From positions 3,596,001 through 3,660,000 of the forward strand of contig NZ_CP103794.1 in the NCBI RefSeq assembly GCF_030388325.1: a stretch of DNA of 64,000 bases, written 5' to 3'. The notes under the pieces were generated by a model. That model saw only the letters and a list, made by a program, of their open reading frames with translations. It was not told where the DNA came from and did not search any database. Position numbers and translations under genes: made by a program. Positions 52,505 through 61,202 of this stretch are shown piece by piece (the first letter of the stretch is position 1; the number at the start of each line of letters is the position of its first letter). Origin of the DNA: Flavobacterium johnsoniae (GTDB lineage Bacteria > Bacteroidota > Bacteroidia > Flavobacteriales > Flavobacteriaceae).

Positions 52505-53338
52505 TTATTTAGCTTGTTTTTTCATTTCTTTTTCAATCATATCATAGAATTGATCGATTTTTGGCATAACTACAATACGAGTTCTTCTGTTACGAGCTTT
52601 GTTTTCAGCAGAATCATTAGCAACTAATGGTACGTAAGAGCTTCTACCAGCAGCAATTAATTTAGCTGGATTAACACCAAGATCGTTTGTTAATACACGA
52701 ACGATAGAAGTAGAACGTTTAACACTTAAATCCCAGTTGTCTAAGATAATTCCGTTGCTTTTGTAAGGAACATCATCAGTGTGTCCTTCAACCATACATT
52801 CGAAATCTGGTTTGTCATTGACAACTTTAGCAACTTTAGCTAAAACAGATTTTGCTTTATCACTTACGTCGTAGCTTCCGCTTTTAAATAATAATTTATC
52901 AGCGATAGAGATAAATACAACTCCTTTTTCAACATTGATTTCGATGTCTGGATCGTTGATTCCAACTGCTCCTTTTAAGCTTGTAACTAATGCTAAAGTA
53001 ACACTGTCTTTTTTAGTTAAAGCGTCTTGAAGTCTAGAGATTTTCAAATCTTTTTCTTTCAAGCTTTCAAGAGATTTTTCAAGGTTTTCAGCACCTTTAG
53101 TAGTTAAGATTGTTAAATCTTTAGAACTATTGATTAAGTCTTGATTATGTTGTTTGTAGCTTTCAGCAGTAGCAGCTAATCCAGCTTTTTCTTCTAAGCA
53201 CGTATTTAATTTTACAGTACAAGAGTTTAACAAATCTTGAGTCTCTTTGTTTTTTGCTTCCAACTCAGCATATTTCTTTTTAGAAACACATGATGTTAGG
53301 GCCATTAATACTGATAGTGCGATAACTATTTTTCTCAT
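52505..53338 (-). CDS. OmpA-family lipoprotein with coiled coil
   Basis: The 277-aa product starts with a lipoprotein signal (MRKIVIALSVLMALTSC, C17), continues with a coiled coil of about 100 residues (KNKETQDLLNSCTVKLNTCLEEKAGL; LEKSLESLKEKDLKISRLQDAL) and ends in an OmpA/MotB peptidoglycan-binding domain (about 150-265; MVEGHTDDVPY, NWDLSVKRSTSIVRVL, AAGRSSYVPL, NRRTRIVVMP). It should anchor the outer membrane to peptidoglycan. A -7 box TAAATTTG lies at 53366-53373. Confidence 0.94.
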   Translation of the reverse strand: MRKIVIALSVLMALTSCVSKKKYAELEAKNKETQDLLNSCTVKLNTCLEEKAGLAATAESYKQHNQDLINSSKDLTILTTKGAENLEKSLESLKEKDLKISRLQDALTKKDSVTLALVTSLKGAVGINDPDIEINVEKGVVFISIADKLLFKSGSYDVSDKAKSVLAKVAKVVNDKPDFECMVEGHTDDVPYKSNGIILDNWDLSVKRSTSIVRVLTNDLGVNPAKLIAAGRSSYVPLVANDSAENKARNRRTRIVVMPKIDQFYDMIEKEMKKQAK

Positions 53339-53365
53339 AAATTTAATTTTAATTAGACTTGATTA

Positions 53366-53373
53366 CAAATTTA
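53366..53373 (-). promoter_or_regulatory. OmpA lipoprotein -7 box
   Basis: Minus-strand TAAATTTG, 28 bp before the start. It overlaps the stop of the upstream glycosyltransferase gene, so the two genes are probably separate units. Confidence 0.5.
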
Positions 53374-54390
53374 GTTTTTAATATTTTGAATACTGTTAAA
53401 GATTTCTTTAAATACGGTCAATTTCCTTATATAATAAAGGAAAACGACGCTTTTTACCATATAGTATTGCTGTATTTGAAAATCTTTTCGTTTTCCGAGA
53501 TATTTTAAAGATAAGCAATAAAATGAAAAATGTGCCTTTAAAATGGCAAAAGTATGTCCAAATTTCCCTTGTGTAAGAAAACGGATACCTGCAATTCCGT
53601 CTAAAACCATTCGGAAAAAAATCATCCAGAATAATCCTCTTTTTGGCAGATTTTTGACAAGCATTAATAATGAATTTCTAAAATTCAAATAGGTTTTTTT
53701 AGGATTACCTTGTTGTAAAGTTGCACCTCCAACATGATAAACTACAGATTGAGAATTGTACTTTATTATATGACCTTCGTTTGCAGCTCTCCAACATAAA
53801 TCAATTTCTTCTTGATGAGCAAAGAAGCTTTCGTCAAAACCTTTTAATTCATGATAAACATTTTTACGGATGAAGAAACAAGCGCCTGAAGCCCAGAACA
53901 ATTCAATGTTATCATTGTATTGCCCATTGTCTTTTTCTACAGTATCGAATACTCTTCCTCTGCAAAAAGGAAATCCATATTTATCTATGAAACCACCTGC
54001 GGCTCCAGCATATTCAAAATATTCTTTGTTCTTAAAATCAAGAATTTTTGGCTGGATAATGGCTGTTTGTTTTTCATTATCGAAAGTTTCAAGAATAGGT
54101 TTAAGCCAATTTTCAGTTACTTCAATATCCGAATTTACTAATGCATAGATTTCAGCATCAATATGTTGTAAAGCATCATTGTAGCCTTTTGCAAAGCCAT
54201 AATTACCCGAGTTTTTTACAATTTTTACAGTAGGGAAATTTTCTGCGACGAATGCAATAGAATTATCTGTAGAGGCATTATCTGCTACATATATTGATGC
54301 ACCTTCAGAAAATTGAATAACAGAAGGTAAAAACTGCTCGAGCAATTTTACTCCGTTCCAATTTAAAATGACAACAGCTATTTTATCCAA
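53371..54390 (-). CDS. family 2 glycosyltransferase
   Basis: The 339-aa product has the GT-A fold signatures: VAVVILNWNGVKLLEQFLPSVI-like start (residues 4-24), YVADNASTDNS (about 33-43), NYGFAKGYNDAL, and LVNSDIEVTENWL, where the DxD-type SDIE region binds the nucleotide-sugar metal. SGACFFIRKNVYHELKGFDESFFAHQEEIDLCWRA is the later conserved region of the WcaA/rhamnosyl-type branch. No signal peptide; cytoplasmic or membrane-associated. The sugar and acceptor are unknown. Confidence 0.93.
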   Translation of the reverse strand: MDKIAVVILNWNGVKLLEQFLPSVIQFSEGASIYVADNASTDNSIAFVAENFPTVKIVKNSGNYGFAKGYNDALQHIDAEIYALVNSDIEVTENWLKPILETFDNEKQTAIIQPKILDFKNKEYFEYAGAAGGFIDKYGFPFCRGRVFDTVEKDNGQYNDNIELFWASGACFFIRKNVYHELKGFDESFFAHQEEIDLCWRAANEGHIIKYNSQSVVYHVGGATLQQGNPKKTYLNFRNSLLMLVKNLPKRGLFWMIFFRMVLDGIAGIRFLTQGKFGHTFAILKAHFSFYCLSLKYLGKRKDFQIQQYYMVKSVVFLYYIRKLTVFKEIFNSIQNIKN

Positions 54391-54414
54391 AAGTACTTAG
54401 TTCTTTATTATTTG

Positions 54415-54867
54415 TTAATGGTTTTCTTTATAGTCAGGCAGGTTTCTCAAAAACTCATATTTTTCGTTTTCAAAATCCATTTGACAATAAAAATGGTTTA
54501 GTCCGTTTGTGACATTCAAAAACCGTGCCTGCATTGTCATATTGTAACGTGCAATTTGATCAAAAGTTGCTTGAGAGATTCTAACTTCGGGCGCTTTGCA
54601 CTCTACCAATATATGTATAGAACCATCTGAGTTAAAAACTACAACATCGTATCTTTTTCTTAACCCGTTGACTTTTAAAACTTTCTCTACATTAATTAAC
54701 GATTTTGGATATTTTTTTTCGTAAATTAGGTAATGAACAACGTGCTGACGAACCCATTCTTCGGGAGTAAGAATTATAAATTTTTTTCTTATTTCATCAA
54801 AAATAGACACTTTATTTTCGCTATTTTTGAATCGAAAACTATAGATTGGGAAATTTAATCGCTGCAT
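54415..54867 (-). CDS. stand-alone HsdR N-terminal nuclease domain protein
   Basis: The 150-aa protein matches only the N-terminal part of type I restriction subunit R: EEWVRQHVVHYLIYEKKYPKSLINVEK, then a PD-(D/E)XK core with D74 (KRYDVVVF), E89 and K91 (ILVECKAP). No helicase follows and no hsdM/hsdS is nearby. Short versions like this are conserved in Flavobacteriia next to holA and are presumably a small nuclease of DNA repair rather than restriction. Divergent from holA. Confidence 0.88.
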   Translation of the reverse strand: MQRLNFPIYSFRFKNSENKVSIFDEIRKKFIILTPEEWVRQHVVHYLIYEKKYPKSLINVEKVLKVNGLRKRYDVVVFNSDGSIHILVECKAPEVRISQATFDQIARYNMTMQARFLNVTNGLNHFYCQMDFENEKYEFLRNLPDYKENH

Positions 54868-54898
54868 AAAGCAAAAATATAAAATAGTTTCAGGTTTC

Positions 54899-54915
54899 TC
54901 CCGAAGTCTCGGGAT
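54899..54915. repeat. small palindrome, copy 2
   Basis: TCCCGAAGTCTCGGGAT, identical to 32729-32745 and again placed inside stuttered GTTTCAGGTTTC/AAGTTTCAAG words. Confidence 0.75.
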
Positions 54916-54978
54916 AAAGTTTCAAGTAATTGAAATTGAAATTTGAATTTGAAATTTGATACTAGAAACAAAATTTAA

Positions 54979-55983
54979 ATGGACGAAGTTGTAAAAATCG
55001 TTAATGATATAAAAGCCGGAAATATAAAGCCAATTTATTTTTTAATGGGTGAAGAACCTTATTATATAGATAAATTATCTGAATATATTGAACAAAATGT
55101 TTTAGCAGAAGAAGAAAAAGGATTTAATCAGACTGTTTTGTACGGAAGAGATGTTTCTGTAGATGAAATAGTTTCAACAGCTAAACGTTATCCGATGATG
55201 GCTGATCGTCAAGTTGTTATTGTAAAAGAAGCACAAGATTTATCACGAACAATTGATAAAATTGAATCTTATGTAGATAACCCGATGGAAACTACCGTTT
55301 TGGTTTTTTGTTATAAATATAAAACGCTGGATAAACGTAAAAAAGTCACTAAGTTATTAGCACAGAAAGGTATTGTTTACGAAAGTAAAAAATTATATGA
55401 AAATCAGGTTGGAGACTGGATTAAACGTGTTTTAGCCGGAAAAAAGTATACGATAGATCCTAAAGCAAATGCCATGTTGGTAGAGTTTTTAGGTACAGAT
55501 TTGAGTAAAATCAATAATGAACTTGAAAAATTACAGATTATTCTACCGCAAGGAACTATGATTACGGCGGAACATATTGAAGAAAATATTGGTTTCAGTA
55601 AAGATTACAACGTTTTTGAACTTAGAAAAGCAATTGGAGAACGTAATCAGTTGAAGGCGTATAAAATAGCAGAAAATTTTGCTCATAATCCTAAAGAATA
55701 TCCGTTGGTTATGACTACAGGATTGGTTTTCGGATTTTTTGTTCAGCTTTTAAAATACCACGGATTAAAAGATAAAAACCCTAAAAACGTTGCCGCTGTA
55801 CTTGGTGTAAATCCATTTTTTCTAAAAGAATATGATTTGGCTATAAAAAATTATCCAATGAGAAAGGTAAGTCAGATTGTTGGAGCTTTACGAGATATTG
55901 ATGTAAAGAGTAAAGGTGTGGGTGCCAATGCTTTGCCACAATCAGATTTACTTAAAGAAATGCTTTATAAAATATTTAATTAA
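54979..55983 (+). CDS. holA: DNA polymerase III delta subunit
   Basis: The 334-aa product has the HolA layout: an N-terminal AAA+-like domain (YFLMGEEPYYIDKLSEYIEQNVL, residues 20-42; LYGRDVSVDEIVSTAKRYPMMADRQVVIVKEAQ), a helical middle (VEFLGTDLSKINNELEKL) and a C-terminal collar domain (FAHNPKEYPLVMTTGLVFGFFVQLLKYHGL). As part of the clamp loader it opens the beta clamp. Walker motifs are degenerate as expected. It is divergent from the HsdR-N gene. Confidence 0.95.
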   Translation: MDEVVKIVNDIKAGNIKPIYFLMGEEPYYIDKLSEYIEQNVLAEEEKGFNQTVLYGRDVSVDEIVSTAKRYPMMADRQVVIVKEAQDLSRTIDKIESYVDNPMETTVLVFCYKYKTLDKRKKVTKLLAQKGIVYESKKLYENQVGDWIKRVLAGKKYTIDPKANAMLVEFLGTDLSKINNELEKLQIILPQGTMITAEHIEENIGFSKDYNVFELRKAIGERNQLKAYKIAENFAHNPKEYPLVMTTGLVFGFFVQLLKYHGLKDKNPKNVAAVLGVNPFFLKEYDLAIKNYPMRKVSQIVGALRDIDVKSKGVGANALPQSDLLKEMLYKIFN

Positions 55984-56046
55984 GCCGTTAAAATTCACGA
56001 TATTTGCGTTTCTAAAAATTTTACTACTTAATATAATTACACAATT

Positions 56047-56229
56047 ATGGGAATGAATAAAAACACCATTTTAGGATGGGCTACTTTTATAATGGTACTT
56101 ATGGGATTGTTGCTTATCGCTCTAGGAATCTTTAGATATAGTGATGTTTCTGGTTGGGGATTTGGTGCTGTTGGAGTTGGTTTTTTTGCTAATGCATGGG
56201 TATTCAACGCATTGAAAGGTAGAGTTTAG
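56047..56229 (+). CDS. 60-aa two-helix membrane protein (CAL67264-type)
   Basis: The protein has two membrane segments (ILGWATFIMVLMGLLLIALGIF and GFGAVGVGFFANAWVFNAL) and a short glycine-rich link. I recall this as the CAL67264 family of Flavobacteriia, of unknown function. It sits between holA (63-bp gap) and ettA (47-bp gap) on the same strand. Confidence 0.8.
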   Translation: MGMNKNTILGWATFIMVLMGLLLIALGIFRYSDVSGWGFGAVGVGFFANAWVFNALKGRV

Positions 56230-56276
56230 TTTAGATTTAAATTGAAAATTATAATAATTAACATAATAACATAAAA

Positions 56277-57968
56277 ATGTCAGACGATAAGAAAGTAATT
56301 TTCTCAATGCAGAAATTGAGTAAAACCTATCAGGGTGCAGACAAACCAGTACTTAAGAATATTTATTTGAGTTTCTTTTACGGAGCTAAAATTGGTATTT
56401 TAGGTCTTAACGGTTCTGGAAAATCTTCTCTTTTAAAAATTATTGCAGGAGTTGATAAAAATTACCAAGGTGATGTGGTTTTTCAACCTGGCTATACCGT
56501 TGGTTATTTGGAGCAAGAACCAATTCTTGATGATTCAAAAACGGTTATCGAAATTGTTCGTGAAGGAGCTGCTGAAACGATGGCAGTTTTGGAAGAATAC
56601 AATCAAATTAATGATTTATTTGGTCTTGAAGAAAATTACTCAGATCCAGATAAAATGGATAAATTGATGGATCGTCAAGCGGCTTTGCAAGATAAAATTG
56701 ATGCGCTTGGAGCTTGGGAAATCGATACAAAATTAGAAATCGCAATGGATGCTTTGCGTACTCCAGAAGGAGATACGCCTATTAAAAACCTTTCTGGAGG
56801 AGAGCGTCGTCGTGTAGCTTTATGCCGTTTGTTATTGCAACAACCTGATGTATTGTTATTAGATGAGCCAACCAACCACCTTGATGCTGAGTCAGTTCTG
56901 TGGTTAGAGCAACACTTGGCGCAATATTCTGGAACTGTAATTGCTGTAACGCACGACCGTTATTTCTTAGACAACGTTGCAGGCTGGATTTTGGAGTTGG
57001 ATAGAGGAGAAGGTATTCCATGGAAAGGGAATTATTCTTCTTGGTTAGATCAAAAATCGAATCGTTTAGCGCAAGAAGAAAAAGTGGCTTCTAAACGTAG
57101 AAAAACTTTAGAGCGTGAGTTGGAATGGGTTCGTCAAGGAGCAAAAGGACGTCAGACAAAACAAAAAGCTCGTTTACAGAACTACGATAAATTATTAAAT
57201 GAAGATCAAAAACAACTAGATGAAAATCTAGAAATTTATATCCCGAACGGTCCACGTTTAGGAACAAATGTTATTGAAGCTAAAAATGTTGCAAAAGCTT
57301 TTGGTGAAAAATTATTGTATGATAATTTGAACTTTACGTTGCCACAAGCCGGAATTGTTGGAATTATCGGACCAAACGGTGCTGGTAAATCTACTATTTT
57401 CAAAATGATTATGGGAGAACAAGCTACTGATAGCGGTGAATTTTCTGTTGGAGAAACTGTAAAAATCGCTTACGTAGATCAGTCGCACTCTAATATTGAT
57501 CCGAATAAATCTATTTGGGAAAACTTTGCTGATGGTCAGGAATTGATTATGATGGGCGGAAAGCAAGTGAACTCTAGAGCATATTTATCACGTTTCAATT
57601 TTGGTGGTGGCGAGCAAAACAAAAAAGTTTCTATGTTGTCAGGTGGTGAGCGTAACCGTTTACACTTAGCAATGACTTTGAAAGAAGAAGGAAACGTACT
57701 TTTACTGGATGAACCAACAAATGACTTAGATGTAAATACACTTCGTGCACTTGAAGAAGGTCTTGAAAATTTTGCTGGCTGTGCCGTAATTATTTCTCAC
57801 GACAGATGGTTCTTAGATAGGATTTGTACACACATCTTAGCTTTTGAAGGAGATTCTGAAGTTTATTTCTTCGAAGGAAGTTTTACAGATTACGAAGAAA
57901 ATAAAAAGAAACGTCTTGGAGGTGATTTAACTCCGAAACGTTTGAAATACAGAAAGTTGATTAGATAA
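56277..57968 (+). CDS. ettA: energy-dependent translational throttle protein, ABC-F ATPase
   Basis: The 563-aa protein has two ABC domains: Walker A GLNGSGKSS (43-51) and GPNGAGKST (365-373), two signature motifs (NLSGGERRRVALCRLL and MLSGGERNRLHLA), two Walker B (LLLDEPTNHLD and LLLDEPTNDLD) and the charged linker (RKTLERELEWVRQGAKGRQTKQKARLQNYDKL) between them. EttA binds the ribosomal E site and couples translation to the ATP/ADP ratio. Length matches E. coli EttA (about 555 aa). Confidence 0.95.
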   Translation: MSDDKKVIFSMQKLSKTYQGADKPVLKNIYLSFFYGAKIGILGLNGSGKSSLLKIIAGVDKNYQGDVVFQPGYTVGYLEQEPILDDSKTVIEIVREGAAETMAVLEEYNQINDLFGLEENYSDPDKMDKLMDRQAALQDKIDALGAWEIDTKLEIAMDALRTPEGDTPIKNLSGGERRRVALCRLLLQQPDVLLLDEPTNHLDAESVLWLEQHLAQYSGTVIAVTHDRYFLDNVAGWILELDRGEGIPWKGNYSSWLDQKSNRLAQEEKVASKRRKTLERELEWVRQGAKGRQTKQKARLQNYDKLLNEDQKQLDENLEIYIPNGPRLGTNVIEAKNVAKAFGEKLLYDNLNFTLPQAGIVGIIGPNGAGKSTIFKMIMGEQATDSGEFSVGETVKIAYVDQSHSNIDPNKSIWENFADGQELIMMGGKQVNSRAYLSRFNFGGGEQNKKVSMLSGGERNRLHLAMTLKEEGNVLLLDEPTNDLDVNTLRALEEGLENFAGCAVIISHDRWFLDRICTHILAFEGDSEVYFFEGSFTDYEENKKKRLGGDLTPKRLKYRKLIR

Positions 57969-57990
57969 TTTTTCTAATAAATTTCAATAA

Positions 57991-58033
57991 AAAAAATCCC
58001 AAATTCCAATTATTGTGAATTTGGGATTTTTTT
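57991..58033. terminator. terminator after ettA
   Basis: AAAAAATCCCAAATTC (57991-58006) pairs with GAATTTGGGATTTTTT (from 58017), followed by a longer T-tract. Confidence 0.85.
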
Positions 58034-58046
58034 TTGAGACAAAGTA

Positions 58047-58148
58047 TTGTCATTTCGAGGAACGAGAAATCACACTCGGGACTCGACAAAGATTAGAGAA
58101 TTGCTATACGGAATTTCTAGTGTGATTTCTCGTTCCTCGAAATGACAA
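58047..58148. repeat. MITE-like palindromic element, copy 1
   Basis: This 102-bp element has perfect 30-bp terminal inverted repeats: it begins TTGTCATTTCGAGGAACGAG and ends with the exact inverse, CTCGTTCCTCGAAATGACAA. The middle 42 bp are unique. A diverged relative sits at 61965-62069. It lies between the ettA terminator and the convergent DCC gene. Confidence 0.85.
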
Positions 58149-58192
58149 TATTGAGCTAAATTGGAATTTGAAATTTAAAAAATTGGAATTTT

Positions 58193-58606
58193 CTACAAAA
58201 ATTTAGATTTCAATTCCGGTGTCGGAATCATACAGCTTTCTTTTTTGCCGTACCAATTGTATCTATTTTTTGCGATATAATCATAAATCCTATCACTTAT
58301 AAAAATCGGTACAATTCTAAAAATAGGGGTTAACTTCCATAAACCTCCAAAATTTTTAGCTATTTCAATTACTGCTGAAGATTTATAAAAATAAGCTGTT
58401 TTTGGATCATACAAAATAATACTGTCCATTTTAGAAAAGCTGATTCCTAAATGTTTACAGATTGAAATACCCAAATCTGATTGCAATGCAACAAATCTGA
58501 AAATGTCTTTTTTGTCATGGTTTATAATAAATTGTACAGCAGAACTGCACAGGTTGCAAACTCCGTCAAAAAGAACTATTTTTTTATTTTCTGGAAGGCT
58601 TTCCAT
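58193..58606 (-). CDS. DCC family (DUF393) thiol oxidoreductase-like protein
   Basis: The 137-aa product carries the DxxCxxC motif DGVCNLC (residues 14-20) followed by SSAVQFIINHD and FRFVALQSDLG, and SKMDSIILYDPKTAYFYKSSAVIEIAKNFGGLW, the standard DUF393 pattern. A thioredoxin-like fold with a thiol-disulfide role is proposed for the family. Cytoplasmic; monocistronic. Confidence 0.93.
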   Translation of the reverse strand: MESLPENKKIVLFDGVCNLCSSAVQFIINHDKKDIFRFVALQSDLGISICKHLGISFSKMDSIILYDPKTAYFYKSSAVIEIAKNFGGLWKLTPIFRIVPIFISDRIYDYIAKNRYNWYGKKESCMIPTPELKSKFL

Positions 58607-58869
58607 TTCAAAATCTTTGTTTCAAGTTTTATATTTCACGTTTTTGCATACATGAGATAAAGTATAAATTAGCTAAACAAGTATTTATTTGTTTTAACTA
58701 TTGCATTTTTATTTTTGATAAATTTTATAAATTAAAAACGGCTTTAATAAGTCTTTTTAGATGAATTTTAAAAAAATGAGAATCTATTTTGTTGTAATTT
58801 CAGAAATCGTTTCTTAAATCGCTTTATTTTGATTTTTGACTTTTTAGTCATGTTTTAAGACTGAAAAGT

Positions 58870-61035
58870 TTATTTTTTAACTGCTTCTACCAGTTCCAAT
58901 TCTTCCAAACTTACTTTCGAAGTAAAAATGCCATAATTTACTGTCGCTTTATTTTTTTCGATCGAATCGATACTTCCAACAGATCTTCCGTCAAGCATTC
59001 TTACTCGATCACCAACTTTTAAAATTGGTTTTGGTTTTTCAACAACTGGTTTAAGTTTTTTCTCTTTTTTCTCTTGACGAATTTCTTCAACTTTTACCTG
59101 AACTTCAGCGATAATTTCTTTTTGTTTTTCAACTTTTGCTTTTGCTTCTTTTGGAGTTGCTTTTTTACGTTTAGAATTTTCAATTTCAACAATTTTCAAA
59201 AATTCACCAATAAGTTCTTTTTTATTTTTGTTGTTGAAATATTTCTCGGCAATGTCATCAATTTTTTGTCCAATATAAATTATTTTCTGATTGCTATCAT
59301 ATAATTCTTGATAGCTTTCTAATTTTTGCTGGATTTTAGTATTGATGTTTTCCATCTTTTTACTTTCCTCACGTGCACGAGTTTCTTCCTCTTTTAAATT
59401 CAGAGAAGTTTTTTCTAATTTCGAACGCTCTTTTTGAAGAGTGGCGATGGTTTTATCGAAACGAACTTTTCCAACTTCTATTTTCTTTTTCGCGCGATTG
59501 ATCAATCCAAACGGGATTCCATTTTTTTGTGCAACTTCAAAAGTAAACGAACTTCCAGCTTGTCCCAAAGCTAACTTATACATTGGCTCAAGAGATTTTT
59601 CGTCGAACATCATGTTAGCATTTGTTGCATATGGCAATTCGTTTGCTAAAATTTTCAAATTAGAATAATGCGTTGTAATAATTCCAAAGGCTTCGCGATG
59701 ATAAAATTCTTCCAAGAAAATTTCAGCCAAAGCTCCTCCCAATTCTGGATCAGAACCTGTACCAAATTCGTCAATTAAAAACATGGTTTTTTTATTACAT
59801 TTTTTTAAAAAGTAATTCATGTTTTTTAATCTATAACTATAAGTACTTAAATGATTTTCAATAGATTGATTGTCTCCAATATCAGTTAGAATTCTGTCAA
59901 ATAAGAAAGTTTCACTTCTTTCGTGAACCGGAATCAAAATTCCGGATTGCAACATTAATTGTAATAAACCAACTGTTTTTAAAGAAATGGTTTTTCCTCC
60001 AGCATTTGGTCCAGAAATTACAATAATTCTGTTTTCTTGTTTTAATTCAATAGTTTGAGGATATGTAACTTCTTTTTTTTGCTTATTGTTTAAGTACAAA
60101 ATCGGATGATACGCTTCTCTAAAGAATAATCTTCTTTCTTCAGTAATTGTTGGAAGAATTCCATTAATACGATTTGCATATTTTGCTTTTCCGGCAATTA
60201 CATCAATATCACTTAAAAAGTCTTGATACTCAATTAACAAAGGAAGATACGGACGAATTACATTTGATAAATTTTTTAAAATTCTAGTAATTTCTTCTTT
60301 TTCTTCATATTCTAAATTCGCCAATTCGCGCGAATATTTTAAAGTAGCTTCTGGCTCAATATAGGCAATACTTCCCGTCTTGGAACTTCCTAAAACAGAG
60401 CCTTTTACTTTTCGGCGATACATCGCTAAAACCGCTAAAACTCTACGATTTTGCACAAAACTTTCTTTAATGTCGTCCAAATATCCTAAACCATTGTATT
60501 GTGTTAAAGCTGAACCAAAACTTTGATTTACTTTTCCGCGAACCAAATTCATATTCTGGCGAATTCCAGAAAGAGCAGGAGAAGCATTGTCTTTTATTTC
60601 TCCATATTTATCTACAATTGCATCAATTGCAGAGATAATATCTTTTGTTAATTCTACTCGAGAAGCTCTTGCATTTAAGTTTGGATAATAGTCATCGAAT
60701 TTTTTAAGGAAATTCAACAAGACATTTGTAGTCGCAGAAAGATTGGCAATTTTTCTGAAACTTCCTACTTCAAGAAAGCTGTCTTCAATTGCTAAGAATT
60801 TAATTTCATGAGTGATAGCTTCAAATCCGTGATTCGGAATTGCGTTGTTATTTTGAAAAGAAGAAACATATTCTGATGTCTGCATTAATGACTGCATCAA
60901 TTCTTCTTTATTTCTAATTGGTTTTATTTGTAAAGCCTTTTCTTTTCCAATGTCGGTGTTGCATCCATCAGAAATGGTTTCTAATACTGTTGGAAATTGT
61001 AAGTCTTGTAACGTTTTTTCGGTAATGCTGATCAT
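58870..61035 (-). CDS. mutS2: MutS2 without a visible Smr domain
   Basis: The 721-aa protein has the MutS2 N-terminal domain, core and clamp helices (about 1-300), a Walker A GPNAGGKT (342-349), LIDEFGTGSDPELGGALAEIFLE, TTHYSNLKILA and a long coiled coil after the ATPase. It ends in a KOW-like segment (KVGDRVRMLDGRSVGSIDSIEKNKATVNYG); the endonuclease Smr domain found at the C-terminus of Bacillus-type MutS2 (about 785 aa) is not seen. It may limit recombination or rescue ribosome collisions by ATPase action alone. A -7 box TACTTTTG is at 61060-61067. Confidence 0.94.
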   Translation of the reverse strand: MISITEKTLQDLQFPTVLETISDGCNTDIGKEKALQIKPIRNKEELMQSLMQTSEYVSSFQNNNAIPNHGFEAITHEIKFLAIEDSFLEVGSFRKIANLSATTNVLLNFLKKFDDYYPNLNARASRVELTKDIISAIDAIVDKYGEIKDNASPALSGIRQNMNLVRGKVNQSFGSALTQYNGLGYLDDIKESFVQNRRVLAVLAMYRRKVKGSVLGSSKTGSIAYIEPEATLKYSRELANLEYEEKEEITRILKNLSNVIRPYLPLLIEYQDFLSDIDVIAGKAKYANRINGILPTITEERRLFFREAYHPILYLNNKQKKEVTYPQTIELKQENRIIVISGPNAGGKTISLKTVGLLQLMLQSGILIPVHERSETFLFDRILTDIGDNQSIENHLSTYSYRLKNMNYFLKKCNKKTMFLIDEFGTGSDPELGGALAEIFLEEFYHREAFGIITTHYSNLKILANELPYATNANMMFDEKSLEPMYKLALGQAGSSFTFEVAQKNGIPFGLINRAKKKIEVGKVRFDKTIATLQKERSKLEKTSLNLKEEETRAREESKKMENINTKIQQKLESYQELYDSNQKIIYIGQKIDDIAEKYFNNKNKKELIGEFLKIVEIENSKRKKATPKEAKAKVEKQKEIIAEVQVKVEEIRQEKKEKKLKPVVEKPKPILKVGDRVRMLDGRSVGSIDSIEKNKATVNYGIFTSKVSLEELELVEAVKK

Positions 61036-61059
61036 TTAATTTCTTTATGAAAGTAAAGG

Positions 61060-61067
61060 CAAAAGTA
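61060..61067 (-). promoter_or_regulatory. mutS2 -7 promoter box
   Basis: Minus-strand TACTTTTG matches TAnnTTTG, 25 bp before the ATG. Confidence 0.5.
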
Positions 61068-61202
61068 CGAAAACATTCATGAATTATTAATTGTGAATTA
61101 TTAATTGTGAGTTTTTAGTTTGCTTAATTTTTAACTTTCGACTTTTGACTTTGGACTTTTTGATTTTTAGTATTAATTGCTGAAATTCGCATAAAAAAAA
61201 TT

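Noticed and set aside
54415-54867. type I restriction-modification system
   Set aside because: No helicase part of HsdR and no hsdM or hsdS nearby.
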